Of a stretch of DNA of 52,775 nucleotides, positions 18,475 to 27,554 are shown in pieces. The position numbers were made by a program, and so were the translations under genes. Below the pieces are notes generated by a model, which was not told where the DNA came from, made no database searches, and worked only from the letters and a program-made list of their open reading frames with translations. The stretch lies in assembly GCA_025358315.1 (NCBI GenBank), contig JANYKA010000056.1, positions 1-52,775 of the forward strand, in the 5' to 3' direction. How positions within the stretch are numbered: the stretch's first letter is position 1; each line of letters starts with the position of its first letter. The DNA comes from Gemmatimonadota bacterium. GTDB lineage: Bacteria > Gemmatimonadota > Gemmatimonadetes > Gemmatimonadales > Gemmatimonadaceae.

Positions 18475-20961
18475 ATGGCCATATCTGTGCAATTCAGGGC
18501 AACACTATTGCTCGCCGGCGTTTTCACTGTTCCGCTGGAAGCTCAGCAGCCGGTTGCGTCACCGCAGGCCGCCACGATTGCATCACGCACCGCGGGGCTC
18601 GATAAACGCGATGGATTCGTCACCACCTATATAAACGACCGCACTGGGGCGTTATTGCTGGAAATCCCACGTGACTCGATGCGCGCGCTTTTCTTGACTA
18701 CACTGGCCACCGGCTTGGGGTCAAATCCAATCGGGCTTGATCGCGGATCTGGTGGTGATGCCCAAGTCGTCCGCTTCCTAAAAGCGGGTGAGCGGGTTCA
18801 GATCGTCTTTGAAAACGTCGCTTTTCGTTCCAGTGGCAACCCGGATAACAAGCGTTCGGTGGACGAGTCCTTCCCGACCAGTACGGTCGCCGCCCTCCCG
18901 ATCCTCGCCGAAGAAAATGGGCACATACTGTTCGATGCCACCGAATTGGTAATGCGCGACTGGAACGACATTGGGGGCACACTCGCGCGCAACAATCAAG
19001 GCCAGTATTCGGTAGCGCGGGACCGATCGCGCATTAATAAGACCTATACCAAGTCGTTCCCTGAGAACACCGAGATCGATGTGGCGCTTACCTTCGTGCC
19101 CGGCGGCAACCCGGGCGGCGGGCTCGGTCATTTGGTGCCCGATACGCGCGCCCTCGATTTCCGGCAACACATCACGATTTTCAAGCTGCCGGACGACAAC
19201 TTCCGCCTGCGCCATACCGATCCCCGTGTCGGATACTTTGGCGTGTCGTTTAAAGATTATGCTGCGCCGATTCAGGGGCAGATCGAACAGGAGTGGGCGG
19301 CGCGTCACCGTCTTGAACGCGTGAATCCCAACGATCCGACCAGCCCAATCAAGAATCCGATTGTGTACTACGTCGATCGCGGCATTCCCGAGCCACTACG
19401 AACCGCCACACTGCAAGGCGTGAGCTTTTGGGTCGAGGCCTTTAATCGGGCCGGTTTGCCGGGTGGGTTCAAGGTGGACTTGTTGCCGGAAGGCGTCGAC
19501 CCGATGGATGCGCGATACAATGTCGTGCAATGGGAAAATCGAAACGAACGGGGCTGGAGCGTCGGTGGCGCGATCACCGATCCGCGTACCGGCGAAATGT
19601 TGAAAGGCATGGCACGAATGGACTCGCATCGCAATCGCACGGACTACAACATCTATGCGGCCTTTATGGGCGCCGCCGCCGGCCCGGGCGACACGGCGTT
19701 CGTGCTGGCCCGGATCCGACAGGTGAGTGCGCACGAAGTGGGGCACACATTGGGACTGGGGCATAACTACATTGCCAGCACATATGACCGGGGCTCGGTG
19801 ATGGATTATCCGGCGCCACGCATTCTCGTGAAGAACGGTGAAATCGATCTAAGTTCTGCATACGCGAGCGGGCCCGGGGCGTACGACGTGTGGGCGATCC
19901 ACTGGGGCTACGGGATATTCCCGGCCATGAGTGAGGACGACTCACTCACGGCCATCGTCGCTGACGGACTCCGAAAAGGATACCGCTATCTAAGTGACGG
20001 CGATGCACGGCCGGAAAACGCCGCGGACCCGCGCACCAACCTATGGGACGACGCGGCGACCGCTGGCGAATTTCTCACTCATCAAATGGACGCACGCCGC
20101 GTCGCGCTACAACGATTTGGTCTGCGCAACATTCGCGACGGCGAGCCGCTCTCCATTCTGCAAGACCGGTTTCCACTCCTCTATTTCTTTCATCGATTTG
20201 CGATTAATGGCGTGACCAAGACACTCGGCGGACTTGAATATTCCAACCCGGTAAAGGGCGATGGTCAACAGGCCACCAGTGTGATTAGTGCAACACGTCA
20301 GCGGGAAGCCATGAAGCAACTCTTGGGAGCGCTGGATCCCCGGGAGCTGGCGATTCCCGATTCATTGTTGACGCTCTTCTCACCGCGCCTCGATAACAGT
20401 GTGGAACTCCTTGGTAACCGGACCGCACCGGCATTCGATGAACTCGGGGCCGCGCGCACGCTCTCGCAGATGATTGTGGATGGGATTCTGCAACGGGAAC
20501 GCGCCGCTCGCATGGTGCAATTTTCGGCACGTATTCCTGGGGGTTATGCGTTCAATGATGCGATAAGCGATCTCGTGAAGGGGACATGGTACGCGGCAGT
20601 GCCGCCGTCGGGAAAACTTACCGCCATTCAGCGCACCACGCACCGTGCCGTGAGTGACCGATTGATTCTTCTCGCTTCCGATAGAGAAGCCTCTCCTGAG
20701 GTACGCGGCACAGCACTGCTTTGGGTGGACCGATTGCGCCTTGCGGCGGGTACCAAAGCAGCCGCCGCGACCAGTGACGAAGCAAAAGCGCACTGGCTCT
20801 CTATCGCCAACGATCTCAAACGATATCAGGAAAAGGGCGAAGTGCCGGTGCTCACCCCAGCGCTGCGGTCGCCGCCGGGCGATCCGTTCGGCGAGGAATC
20901 AGACAGTTGGCAACCCTTGCGGTTGCCAATGGGGCAAAGAGGCGTACCCAATTCTCCCTGA
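18475..20961 (+). CDS. Secreted zinc-dependent metalloprotease (DUF5117/DUF4953 type)
   Basis: An 828-residue exported protein. The signal peptide (MAISVQFRATLLLAGVFTVPLEAQQ) supports the ATG at 18475; a GTG at 18430 would add 15 residues before it. The zinc site HEVGHTLGLGHN has His420, Glu421, His424 and His430, the long HExxHxxGxxH pattern of metzincin-like enzymes, followed by a turn SVMDYP with Met that fits a Met-turn. Flanking regions match the DUF5117 N-terminal part (DGFVTTYINDRTGALLLEIP) and the DUF4953 family around the active site. It is probably a broad extracellular or periplasmic protease. A strong bidirectional terminator lies 17 nt after the stop. Confidence 0.93.
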   Translation: MAISVQFRATLLLAGVFTVPLEAQQPVASPQAATIASRTAGLDKRDGFVTTYINDRTGALLLEIPRDSMRALFLTTLATGLGSNPIGLDRGSGGDAQVVRFLKAGERVQIVFENVAFRSSGNPDNKRSVDESFPTSTVAALPILAEENGHILFDATELVMRDWNDIGGTLARNNQGQYSVARDRSRINKTYTKSFPENTEIDVALTFVPGGNPGGGLGHLVPDTRALDFRQHITIFKLPDDNFRLRHTDPRVGYFGVSFKDYAAPIQGQIEQEWAARHRLERVNPNDPTSPIKNPIVYYVDRGIPEPLRTATLQGVSFWVEAFNRAGLPGGFKVDLLPEGVDPMDARYNVVQWENRNERGWSVGGAITDPRTGEMLKGMARMDSHRNRTDYNIYAAFMGAAAGPGDTAFVLARIRQVSAHEVGHTLGLGHNYIASTYDRGSVMDYPAPRILVKNGEIDLSSAYASGPGAYDVWAIHWGYGIFPAMSEDDSLTAIVADGLRKGYRYLSDGDARPENAADPRTNLWDDAATAGEFLTHQMDARRVALQRFGLRNIRDGEPLSILQDRFPLLYFFHRFAINGVTKTLGGLEYSNPVKGDGQQATSVISATRQREAMKQLLGALDPRELAIPDSLLTLFSPRLDNSVELLGNRTAPAFDELGAARTLSQMIVDGILQRERAARMVQFSARIPGGYAFNDAISDLVKGTWYAAVPPSGKLTAIQRTTHRAVSDRLILLASDREASPEVRGTALLWVDRLRLAAGTKAAAATSDEAKAHWLSIANDLKRYQEKGEVPVLTPALRSPPGDPFGEESDSWQPLRLPMGQRGVPNSP

Positions 20962-20977
20962 CCAAGTATTAACAAAG

Positions 20978-21024
20978 AACTCCGGCTACCGCGCTCAGAA
21001 AAAACGCACGCGGTAGCCGGAGTT
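20978..21024. terminator. Bidirectional hairpin terminator
   Basis: A perfect 16-bp inverted repeat: AACTCCGGCTACCGCG at 20978-20993 pairs with 21009-21024, with a 15-nt loop. A short T-run follows at 21023-21026. It lies between the convergent metalloprotease and LVIVD genes and fits termination from both sides. Confidence 0.92.
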
Positions 21025-21033
21025 TTCAAACTG

Positions 21034-22908
21034 TTAGCGCGTCGCTTTCTCCAAATCTCTTACCGCTGCTGCCATAGCCCGAACGCGTGATGCGTCAGAT
21101 GCGGAGCCAGCATCCTTATCCAATTGCTCCGCCAGCTCATGCAGCGCGCTCTTACGTTTCCCGCCCGTCATGCTCTCCGCACGGGCTAGGTCACTCGCAA
21201 TCGTTCGGGTTCGCGCACTCGCCAATCCCTGGCCACGGACCAGCTGATCAAGGTATGAGCGCACCACCGGGAACGCCGCCGGCCACACAATCTTCGGCTG
21301 GTTCTGCGGATTGAACTGATCCCACGTCACGAGCTTCGCCGCGTCGATTTCGTTCTGTGACAAATACTCACTCGGCGTGAGCTCAAAAATATCCAGACCG
21401 CGGGCGATTTCGGATCCAATGATGTGGCCATTGTACCAGTAGCCGGCCCAGTATCCTGCAGTGACCAGTTTGGTCGAGTCCACCGGACCACGGTCAAAGT
21501 AGGCGATCTCGTATGGGTGCGACGCGTCAGTGAAATCGAATACGTCGAGGCCACCCTGATACCACCCTTGCACCATGATGTCACGGCCTGGCACTGGCAC
21601 CAGTGAACCATTGTGCGCTACGCAGTTCTCCGTGCTCGTTTGTGCGGCCGGCATCTTGAAATACGCGCCTTGTACCAGTCGGCCGTCTTTCAATGTGAAA
21701 ATCGCATCGGCACCCCAATCGATCGGATCGTTTGCCCGACACTTCGGCGCGGTGCCACCACCCCACTCGTCGGTGAACAGCACTTTCGTGCCGTCATTGT
21801 TGAAAGTCGCCGAGTGCCAAAAAGCGAAATTCGAATCGCCGGCGGCCTGGAGCCGCTTCGGATTCACGGGATCGTGAATGTCGAGCAACAGTCCGTAACC
21901 ACCGCAAGCGCCACCGGCCAGGCCGACGGCCGGATACACCGTGATGTCATGGCATTGGTTCGGACCACCCCGACCACCACCCGGCGGGGCACTGCGTGGC
22001 TTGTCGCTCGGCGCTTCGCCATGAGCGGTCGGTGCTGCAAGATCCTGGAAGATGTGCGCATAGTTCACAATCTTCGCCTGCTCCGGGTGGGCCAACGGAA
22101 CCCGGATCACCTCGATGCGAAAGCGCGACGTGTTTGCAGAGTCGATCGGCCCGTCCATGCAGCCCGGAAGTTCTTCCGCCGAGCGAACACCGGCGGAACC
22201 CGAGACGTAGACGTAAACAATGCTCTTGTCATTCATATCGGGCACTAACGTATGCGTGTGCGATCCGCGACACGTTTGCACGTCAGCCACTTTCCTGGGA
22301 TGCGCGATATCGGAAATATCAAAGATGCGCACGCCGACCATCCGGTCCTTGCTTACCCGGTCCGGCACGCCCTGCGTACCACAATCCACCCGGTCGCCCG
22401 TGCTTTCCGACGAGATGAACAGCAGGTTGCCATAGATCGACGGATCGCCCTGGCCCGTGCCGCAGACCAGCGTTTCACGGAGCACCGGGCTTGCCGGATT
22501 TGCGATATCCCAAATCTGGAATCCGCTGAAGTTGCCTTGAAAAACATAGTTGCCACGGAATGCCAAATCGGAATTGGCAAACGTTAGCCCGTGCGATCCG
22601 CCGTCGCCGTCGAGTTGGGTTGATTTCGAGCTGTGCGACACAAGTACCATATTGCGCGCCGCCACTCCTGCAGTCGTCATTCCGGCGCGAAGTCCGACGC
22701 GCGGGTCCGTCATCGACATTGCCCGTGGCATCGGCGGCAGCGTCACCACCGGCACGCTGGCGAGCGCGGCAGCGGTCGGCGATAGCGTGCTGCCAGATGA
22801 CGAAGAAGCCCCCGCACACGCGGCAGCCGAAAGGACAGCGATGCCGAGCGACAGCGTAGGCACAACACGCCCGGCGAAACGGTGACCAACAAACAGTGCA
22901 CTTCTCAT
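21034..22908 (-). CDS. LVIVD-repeat beta-propeller protein, copy B
   Basis: A 624-residue exported protein. The signal region (LSLGIAVLSAAACAGASSS) suggests a lipoprotein. The body is built of LVIVD-type blades such as SGFQIWDIANPASPV, GVRIFDISDIAHPRKV, GLLLDIHDPVNPKRL and GGLDVFDFTDASHPYEI, which form a propeller. Histidine-bearing segments RGSHTH, CHDITVYP, WHSATFNNDGTKVLF and CVAHNGSL recur in copy A at the same places and could line a metal or substrate site. The last roughly 70 residues are helical and charged. The biochemical function is unknown. Its ATG overlaps the stop of the DUF305 gene (ATGA). It is the last gene of a four-gene run that repeats the pair DUF305-LVIVD twice. Confidence 0.85.
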   Translation of the reverse strand: MRSALFVGHRFAGRVVPTLSLGIAVLSAAACAGASSSSGSTLSPTAAALASVPVVTLPPMPRAMSMTDPRVGLRAGMTTAGVAARNMVLVSHSSKSTQLDGDGGSHGLTFANSDLAFRGNYVFQGNFSGFQIWDIANPASPVLRETLVCGTGQGDPSIYGNLLFISSESTGDRVDCGTQGVPDRVSKDRMVGVRIFDISDIAHPRKVADVQTCRGSHTHTLVPDMNDKSIVYVYVSGSAGVRSAEELPGCMDGPIDSANTSRFRIEVIRVPLAHPEQAKIVNYAHIFQDLAAPTAHGEAPSDKPRSAPPGGGRGGPNQCHDITVYPAVGLAGGACGGYGLLLDIHDPVNPKRLQAAGDSNFAFWHSATFNNDGTKVLFTDEWGGGTAPKCRANDPIDWGADAIFTLKDGRLVQGAYFKMPAAQTSTENCVAHNGSLVPVPGRDIMVQGWYQGGLDVFDFTDASHPYEIAYFDRGPVDSTKLVTAGYWAGYWYNGHIIGSEIARGLDIFELTPSEYLSQNEIDAAKLVTWDQFNPQNQPKIVWPAAFPVVRSYLDQLVRGQGLASARTRTIASDLARAESMTGGKRKSALHELAEQLDKDAGSASDASRVRAMAAAVRDLEKATR

Positions 22909-23543
22909 TGCGGAGTTCTCCGTTGAAGCGGTGAAAGCATCCCTTCCATGCGCGCTATCTCAGCGCGCTGGTCGGCATCGACCCCGGTCGCATATCCGAA
23001 AATTTCCGGTGTCTGCCCGGCGCCTGGTGAATCAAAAAGTGTTGCCACCATCGTGAGGGCACCTTTATGATGCTGGATCATGAAAGTGAGGAATAACCGG
23101 TCGAAAGTCGTGTCGCGGGCTTGATCCAGTTGCTTCAACTGTTCGGGCGTCAACATTCCCGGCATGAGCATGGCATGGTCGCCCATGTCCATTCCGGCCA
23201 TCGCGTCGTGCCCCGTCGTCGCAAGCGGATCGGGGACGGCTTGGCCCTTGTCACGAAGCCAAGTCTGCATCAGCACAATTTCATCGCGCTGTGAGATATC
23301 GACTTTCCTGCAGAACAGCGCAACCTTTGCGCTCGCGCCGTGAGTCGGCGCCATCGCCGCCATGACGACCGCTTGCGCGTGATGTCCGATCATACCCTGC
23401 ATGAACTGCACATCGGCGCTGGTATAGGCCGGGCCGCTTTGCACTGTCGGGCTGCCAGACTGGGCGGAGACACTCTGTGCCGCGATGAACCCCCCGACGA
23501 GCCCAATCCAAACGGCAACGGTTCGATTCGATGTTGATATCAT
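22905..23543 (-). CDS. Secreted DUF305 protein, copy B
   Basis: A 212-residue exported protein with a signal peptide ending near SVSAQS. It has the DUF305 (ferritin-like four-helix) signatures: FMQGMIGHHAQAVVMA at the first helix pair and FLTFMIQHHKGALTMV at the second, each with a His-His pair and regular Met residues. Such His/Met patterns fit copper or other soft-metal binding, and DUF305 proteins are often found in copper-related loci. A Met/His-rich stretch (HDAMAGMDMGDHAMLMPGM) lies between them. The frame is open upstream to 23720, but the ATG at 23543 has a GGAGGG at ideal distance and starts the signal peptide. It overlaps the downstream LVIVD gene by 4 nt, implying coupled production. 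Confidence 0.9.
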   Translation of the reverse strand: MISTSNRTVAVWIGLVGGFIAAQSVSAQSGSPTVQSGPAYTSADVQFMQGMIGHHAQAVVMAAMAPTHGASAKVALFCRKVDISQRDEIVLMQTWLRDKGQAVPDPLATTGHDAMAGMDMGDHAMLMPGMLTPEQLKQLDQARDTTFDRLFLTFMIQHHKGALTMVATLFDSPGAGQTPEIFGYATGVDADQRAEIARMEGMLSPLQRRTPQ

Positions 23544-23688
23544 GGGCGACCCTCCAGGCATTGACGAGCGCGATAACCAAGATAAACAATAGGGGAAGGG
23601 CGTCGGGACCGAAAGCAACGCAGGAAATTCGATCCAGCTTGTGTGGTAGAACTCAGTCGCGCCGCGGCGTGATAACCCATTTAACGGG

Positions 23689-23735
23689 CGTCGGCGCCAG
23701 TGAGTGCGATGTCCGTGCACTCACTGGCGCCGACG
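23689..23735. repeat. 19-bp perfect inverted repeat between the two DUF305-LVIVD modules
   Basis: CGTCGGCGCCAGTGAGTGC at 23689-23707 pairs perfectly with 23717-23735 across a 9-nt loop. It begins 18 nt after the stop of LVIVD copy A on the minus strand. No clear T-run follows on the minus strand, so it may be a processing or attenuating hairpin rather than a standard terminator. The rest of the 210-bp gap (23544-23753) shows nothing else I can support. Confidence 0.85.
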
Positions 23736-23753
23736 TGTGCTATTCCAAAAACA

Positions 23754-25751
23754 TTACTTGCCTGTCGCTGCGGCTAACTCCCGAACCGCACCGGCAAGCA
23801 TCCGTACCCTCGCGGCATCCGGGCCGAGCGCCTCGCCATCCAACTGCGCGGCAATCTTGTGCAACGCTGTATGCCGCGTTTCACCCTTGGCGCCTTCTGC
23901 CGAGCTCAGCGCTGACCGCACCGAGGCAATTCTGCCGCTCGCGAGTCCGCCCGACCGCTCGAGTTGATCAACAAATGAGCGCGCCACTGCGAAGCTCGGT
24001 GGCCATACCAACTTCGACTGGCCTTGGGCATTCAAATAATCAAAATGCACGGTTTTCGCGGCATCAATCTCGTTCTGCGAGATGAATGCGCTTGGCGTCA
24101 ACTCCACGATGTCCAGACCGCGAGCGATTTCGGAGCTCACCATCACGCCATTATACCAGTACACCGACCACGAGCCACCCATCGCCATGTGGGTCGAGTC
24201 GACGGGGCCGCGATCGAAGAATGCAATTTCCTTCGCATGCTGGGCGTCGGTCCAATCGAACACGGAGATACCACCCTGATACCACGCCTGCACCATCACA
24301 TCGCGGCCGGGGATCGGAATGAGCGAGCCGTTATGCGCAACGCAGTTTTCTTCTGCAGTTTGGGGCGCCGGCATTTTGTAATAGCCCTGAAATTCCATTT
24401 TGCCATTGACGATCGTAAAGAGCGCGTCGGCACCCCATTCCTTCTTGTCCGTGATGCGGCACTTCGGCTGGCCACCACCACCCCATTCATCGGAGAACAA
24501 CACTTTGGTGCCGTCGTTGTTGAACGTCGCTGAGTGCCAGTACGAAAAGTTCGAGTCGGCCACGGCGTCAATACGAATCGGATGTGCCGGGTCGCGAATG
24601 TCGAGCAACAGGCCGTACCCTTCGCAGGCGCCGCCGGCCATGCCAATGCCCGGATAGACCGTGATGTCGTGGCACTGCGTCGGGCCGGGGCGCGGACCGC
24701 TCTCTGGACTTGATGCATCACCGACCATCTTTGCGATCATCGCCGGCAGTGCCGCACGAAGCGCAGCGCTATCAGCACCGGTCGGTGCACCGGTCCCATT
24801 GCGTGCCTTCACGGTGCTGTCGAGCATCGGCTTGATCATGCCGTTGGGCAATACGATCTCTTGTCCTCTGATCGTTGCCGTAAATCCGCCGGCTGCCCGT
24901 GCAGCAGTGGCGGCCTTGGCGGCGTTGGCGATATCAAGCGGTGATTCGCCGTGACTGGCCGGTGCGATCAGGTCATTGAAGATGCGGGGTGAGCTGACGA
25001 TCGCCGCCTTTTCGGGATGGGCCAGCGGCACCTTGATGACTTCAATACGAAAGAGCGCCGAGTTGGGATCCTTGCTCGGAGCCTCTTTGACGCAGCCGGC
25101 GAGTTCGTCTGCCGGACGCACGCCTGCAGATCCGGAGATGTAGACGTAGACATTCTCCTTGTCTTTCGGGTCAACGAGAACGGTATGCGTGTGCGAGCCG
25201 CGGCACGTTTGAACCGCGCCGACACTCTTCGGGTTCGCAATGTCCGTGATATCGAAAATGCGCAGGCCGCGGAGGCGGTCTTTACTCACCGGATCCTTAA
25301 CACCCTGTGCACCGCAATCGAGACGGGCCGACGTGCCCTCGCCGGAGACGAAAAGAAGATTTTTGTAAACAGAAACGTCGCTCTGCGACGCCGGGCAGTA
25401 ATACGCTGTCTTCAGGGCGGGATGATTCGGATTGGCAATATCCCAAATTTGATAGCCGTTGTAGCTGCCCTGAATCGCGTAGTGACTGCTGAACGAGAGA
25501 TCGGAATTCGTGATGCCGGCAAATTTTTCCGACGGTGGCGTTTTGGAAAGAACGCGCATGTTCCACGACGCTTCAGCGGCATCCATCAGGCCCGCGCGCA
25601 GTCCAACGCGGGGATCGACTGCGGCCGATTGGCCCCTGAGCGGCGACGCACCGCTCGCAAACAGAGTTCCAACGGCGAGCGATGCCAGAAAAAATCGCGC
25701 GGCTCGTGTGGCTACTGAACGGCTCGCCTGAACTGAAACAGATGTCATCAC
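23754..25751 (-). CDS. LVIVD-repeat beta-propeller protein, copy A
   Basis: A 665-residue paralogue of copy B with the same order of segments: RGSHTH, CHDITVYP, the CEGYGLLLDIRDPAHP blade, WHSATFNNDGTKVLFSDEWGGG, CVAHNGSLIPIPGRDVMVQ and a C-terminal helical tail. A signal peptide (ARFFLASLAVGTLFASGASPL) precedes the propeller. Compared with copy B it carries an extra stretch of roughly 60 residues before the CHD motif, including an Ala-rich piece (NAAKAATAARAAGG). GAGGAACC precedes the ATG at a good distance. It lies 60 bp after DUF305 copy A, so the two are likely one transcript. The function is unknown; the conserved His positions suggest a bound metal or ligand, which is inference. Confidence 0.85.
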   Translation of the reverse strand: MMTSVSVQASRSVATRAARFFLASLAVGTLFASGASPLRGQSAAVDPRVGLRAGLMDAAEASWNMRVLSKTPPSEKFAGITNSDLSFSSHYAIQGSYNGYQIWDIANPNHPALKTAYYCPASQSDVSVYKNLLFVSGEGTSARLDCGAQGVKDPVSKDRLRGLRIFDITDIANPKSVGAVQTCRGSHTHTVLVDPKDKENVYVYISGSAGVRPADELAGCVKEAPSKDPNSALFRIEVIKVPLAHPEKAAIVSSPRIFNDLIAPASHGESPLDIANAAKAATAARAAGGFTATIRGQEIVLPNGMIKPMLDSTVKARNGTGAPTGADSAALRAALPAMIAKMVGDASSPESGPRPGPTQCHDITVYPGIGMAGGACEGYGLLLDIRDPAHPIRIDAVADSNFSYWHSATFNNDGTKVLFSDEWGGGGQPKCRITDKKEWGADALFTIVNGKMEFQGYYKMPAPQTAEENCVAHNGSLIPIPGRDVMVQAWYQGGISVFDWTDAQHAKEIAFFDRGPVDSTHMAMGGSWSVYWYNGVMVSSEIARGLDIVELTPSAFISQNEIDAAKTVHFDYLNAQGQSKLVWPPSFAVARSFVDQLERSGGLASGRIASVRSALSSAEGAKGETRHTALHKIAAQLDGEALGPDAARVRMLAGAVRELAAATGK

Positions 25752-25811
25752 TGGTTCCTCAAAAAGGGGATTGAAGGTGGGAAAACAACGGATTATTCAA
25801 CTGCAGTGTGC

Positions 25812-26498
25812 TTACGGCTCGCGCTCGGTGAGCAAGACGGCGCTCAGCATTTTCTCCATTCGGGCGATCTCGGTCGTTTGATCCACATTGACGTCCGAAG
25901 CAAACTTAAAGACCGTTTCGTCCTGACCGGCGCCATACGTCTCAAATAGTTGCTTGACCATCGAGACGGCACCGCGGTGATGCTGCATCATATAAGTGAG
26001 AAACAGGCGGTTGAACTCGGCTCCCCTGGCCTGATCCAATTCTTTCATTTGCGCTTCGCTGAGCATCCCGGGCATCAGCATCACATGCTGCACGCCGTCC
26101 ATCACCATCAGCATCCCGGCCGTGTGACCATCTGGCACCGGCTGATGGCGATCACGCAACCACGTTTGCATGGTGACGATTTCATCTTGCTGGGCATTAA
26201 TGATCCGTGCCGCCAGCCGGCCAATAGACGCATTGGCGCCGTGACTTGGCGCCCAGCCAGCCATGACGATTGCCTGAGCGTGGTGACCAATCATGCCACT
26301 CATGAACTCGATATCAGCGGCAGTGTACGGATAGCGAAGACTGTCGGCTTTAGCTCGCGCCACTCCCGCAGAGTTCGGGAGCACGGCCGTTGGTTCCGGA
26401 GACGGTCGCATGCCTTGGGCAGCGACAACGTTGCTGGTCGCCAGGAACGCGGCGGACGCAATCGCGACAGCCGTGAATCGAATGAAGCGTGAGGTCAT
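25812..26498 (-). CDS. Secreted DUF305 protein, copy A
   Basis: A 228-residue exported protein with a signal peptide (MTSRFIRFTAVAIASAAFLATSNVVAAQ). It shows both DUF305 motifs: FMSGMIGHHAQAIVMA and FLTYMMQHHRGAVSMV. The middle His/Met stretch of copy B is reduced here (GMLMVMDGVQHVMLMPGM). The length and C-terminal ARMEKMLS match copy B, so these are paralogues. An AGGAG lies about 10 nt before the ATG. It is the first gene of the four-gene minus-strand run. The divergent gap of 168 bp to the PEP-mutase-like gene would hold its promoter. Confidence 0.9.
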   Translation of the reverse strand: MTSRFIRFTAVAIASAAFLATSNVVAAQGMRPSPEPTAVLPNSAGVARAKADSLRYPYTAADIEFMSGMIGHHAQAIVMAGWAPSHGANASIGRLAARIINAQQDEIVTMQTWLRDRHQPVPDGHTAGMLMVMDGVQHVMLMPGMLSEAQMKELDQARGAEFNRLFLTYMMQHHRGAVSMVKQLFETYGAGQDETVFKFASDVNVDQTTEIARMEKMLSAVLLTEREP

Positions 26499-26666
26499 AC
26501 AGTCAAATCTCCTCGGGGCGCGGACGGGTCAAACCCGGATTTTGCCTTTTCCCAACCCTAATTAGTAGCACTGGTGTGCCCTCAATGCCTAATTACGGGC
26601 ACTGCTTGGCCGATGTTTCGCCCGAGGGCACGCTAGTCGGCCTCCTCAACCGCCCGATGACGACTG

Positions 26667-27488
26667 ATGACCACAAGTTTGGCCGAACGTTGCCGCACGT
26701 TTCGCGCTCTCCATCAGGCAGGGTGTTTTGTCATCCCAAACCCGTGGGATAGGGGAAGTGCCCAACTCCTCGCTCAACTTGGTTTCCGCGCTCTCGCGAC
26801 GACGAGTTCGGGAATGGCGTGGTCGATGGCTCGGCGCGACAATGCTGTGTCGCTCGAGGATGTGCTGTCGCACCTCCGATCGATTGCCGACAGCGTGGAC
26901 ATTCCTGTCAACGCAGACTTCGAAGGGGGGTTCGCAACGGATCCCGCTGATGTCGCGGCAAACGTCACTCGGGCGACAGCGACTGGAATCGCCGGACTTT
27001 CGATCGAAGATTCAACGGGCAACGACGCGCGGCCGCTCATTGAATTTCCGCTCGCCGTCGAGCGCATCCGTGCCGCGCGTCAGGCCATCGGCGTAAGCGG
27101 AACGGAAGTTGTCCTCACGGCTCGGTCTGAAGGTTTCATTGTTGGCTGTCCGGATCTCGCGGAAACGATCCGCCGTCTGACGGCGTTCGCGGAGGCGGGC
27201 GCGGATTGTTTGTATGCGCCGGGCATTCGGTCGGTTACCGACATCGCGACCGTGGTGCAAGCCGTGGCGCCGAAGCCGGTTAACGTGCTCGTCGGGAGCG
27301 ATTTTACGACGGTGGCTGAACTCTCTGCGGCAGGCGTGCGTAGGATAAGTGTGGGCGGCGCACTGGCACGGGCAGCCTACGGTGGATTTCTCGAGGTGGC
27401 CCGCGAGATCGCGGTCCACGGGACGTTTGCAGGACTGACCCGTGGAGTGCCCTTTGCCGAAATCAACAGCGCGTTTCCGACGGTTTAA
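26667..27488 (+). CDS. Isocitrate lyase/PEP mutase superfamily enzyme
   Basis: A 273-residue TIM-barrel enzyme of the ICL/PEPM superfamily. Visible motifs are GCFVIPNPWDRGSAQLL at the start, VPVNADFEGGFA, where the Asp and Glu typically hold the catalytic magnesium, GLSIEDSTG at the fourth strand, and VLTARSEGF. The KKCGH loop of true isocitrate lyase is absent. The protein therefore fits the group that contains 2-methylisocitrate lyase-like and oxaloacetate or phosphonate C-C/C-P lyases; the substrate is unknown. The ATG at 26667 begins the domain directly. It reads away from the DUF305 operon and is followed after 66 bp by the S9 peptidase gene. Confidence 0.88.
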   Translation: MTTSLAERCRTFRALHQAGCFVIPNPWDRGSAQLLAQLGFRALATTSSGMAWSMARRDNAVSLEDVLSHLRSIADSVDIPVNADFEGGFATDPADVAANVTRATATGIAGLSIEDSTGNDARPLIEFPLAVERIRAARQAIGVSGTEVVLTARSEGFIVGCPDLAETIRRLTAFAEAGADCLYAPGIRSVTDIATVVQAVAPKPVNVLVGSDFTTVAELSAAGVRRISVGGALARAAYGGFLEVAREIAVHGTFAGLTRGVPFAEINSAFPTV

Positions 27489-27554
27489 TTAGCTCTTTGC
27501 CTGCAGACTGTAAAAGCGGTATTGTCTCCGCCTTACCCGTTCCAACCGAGACTG

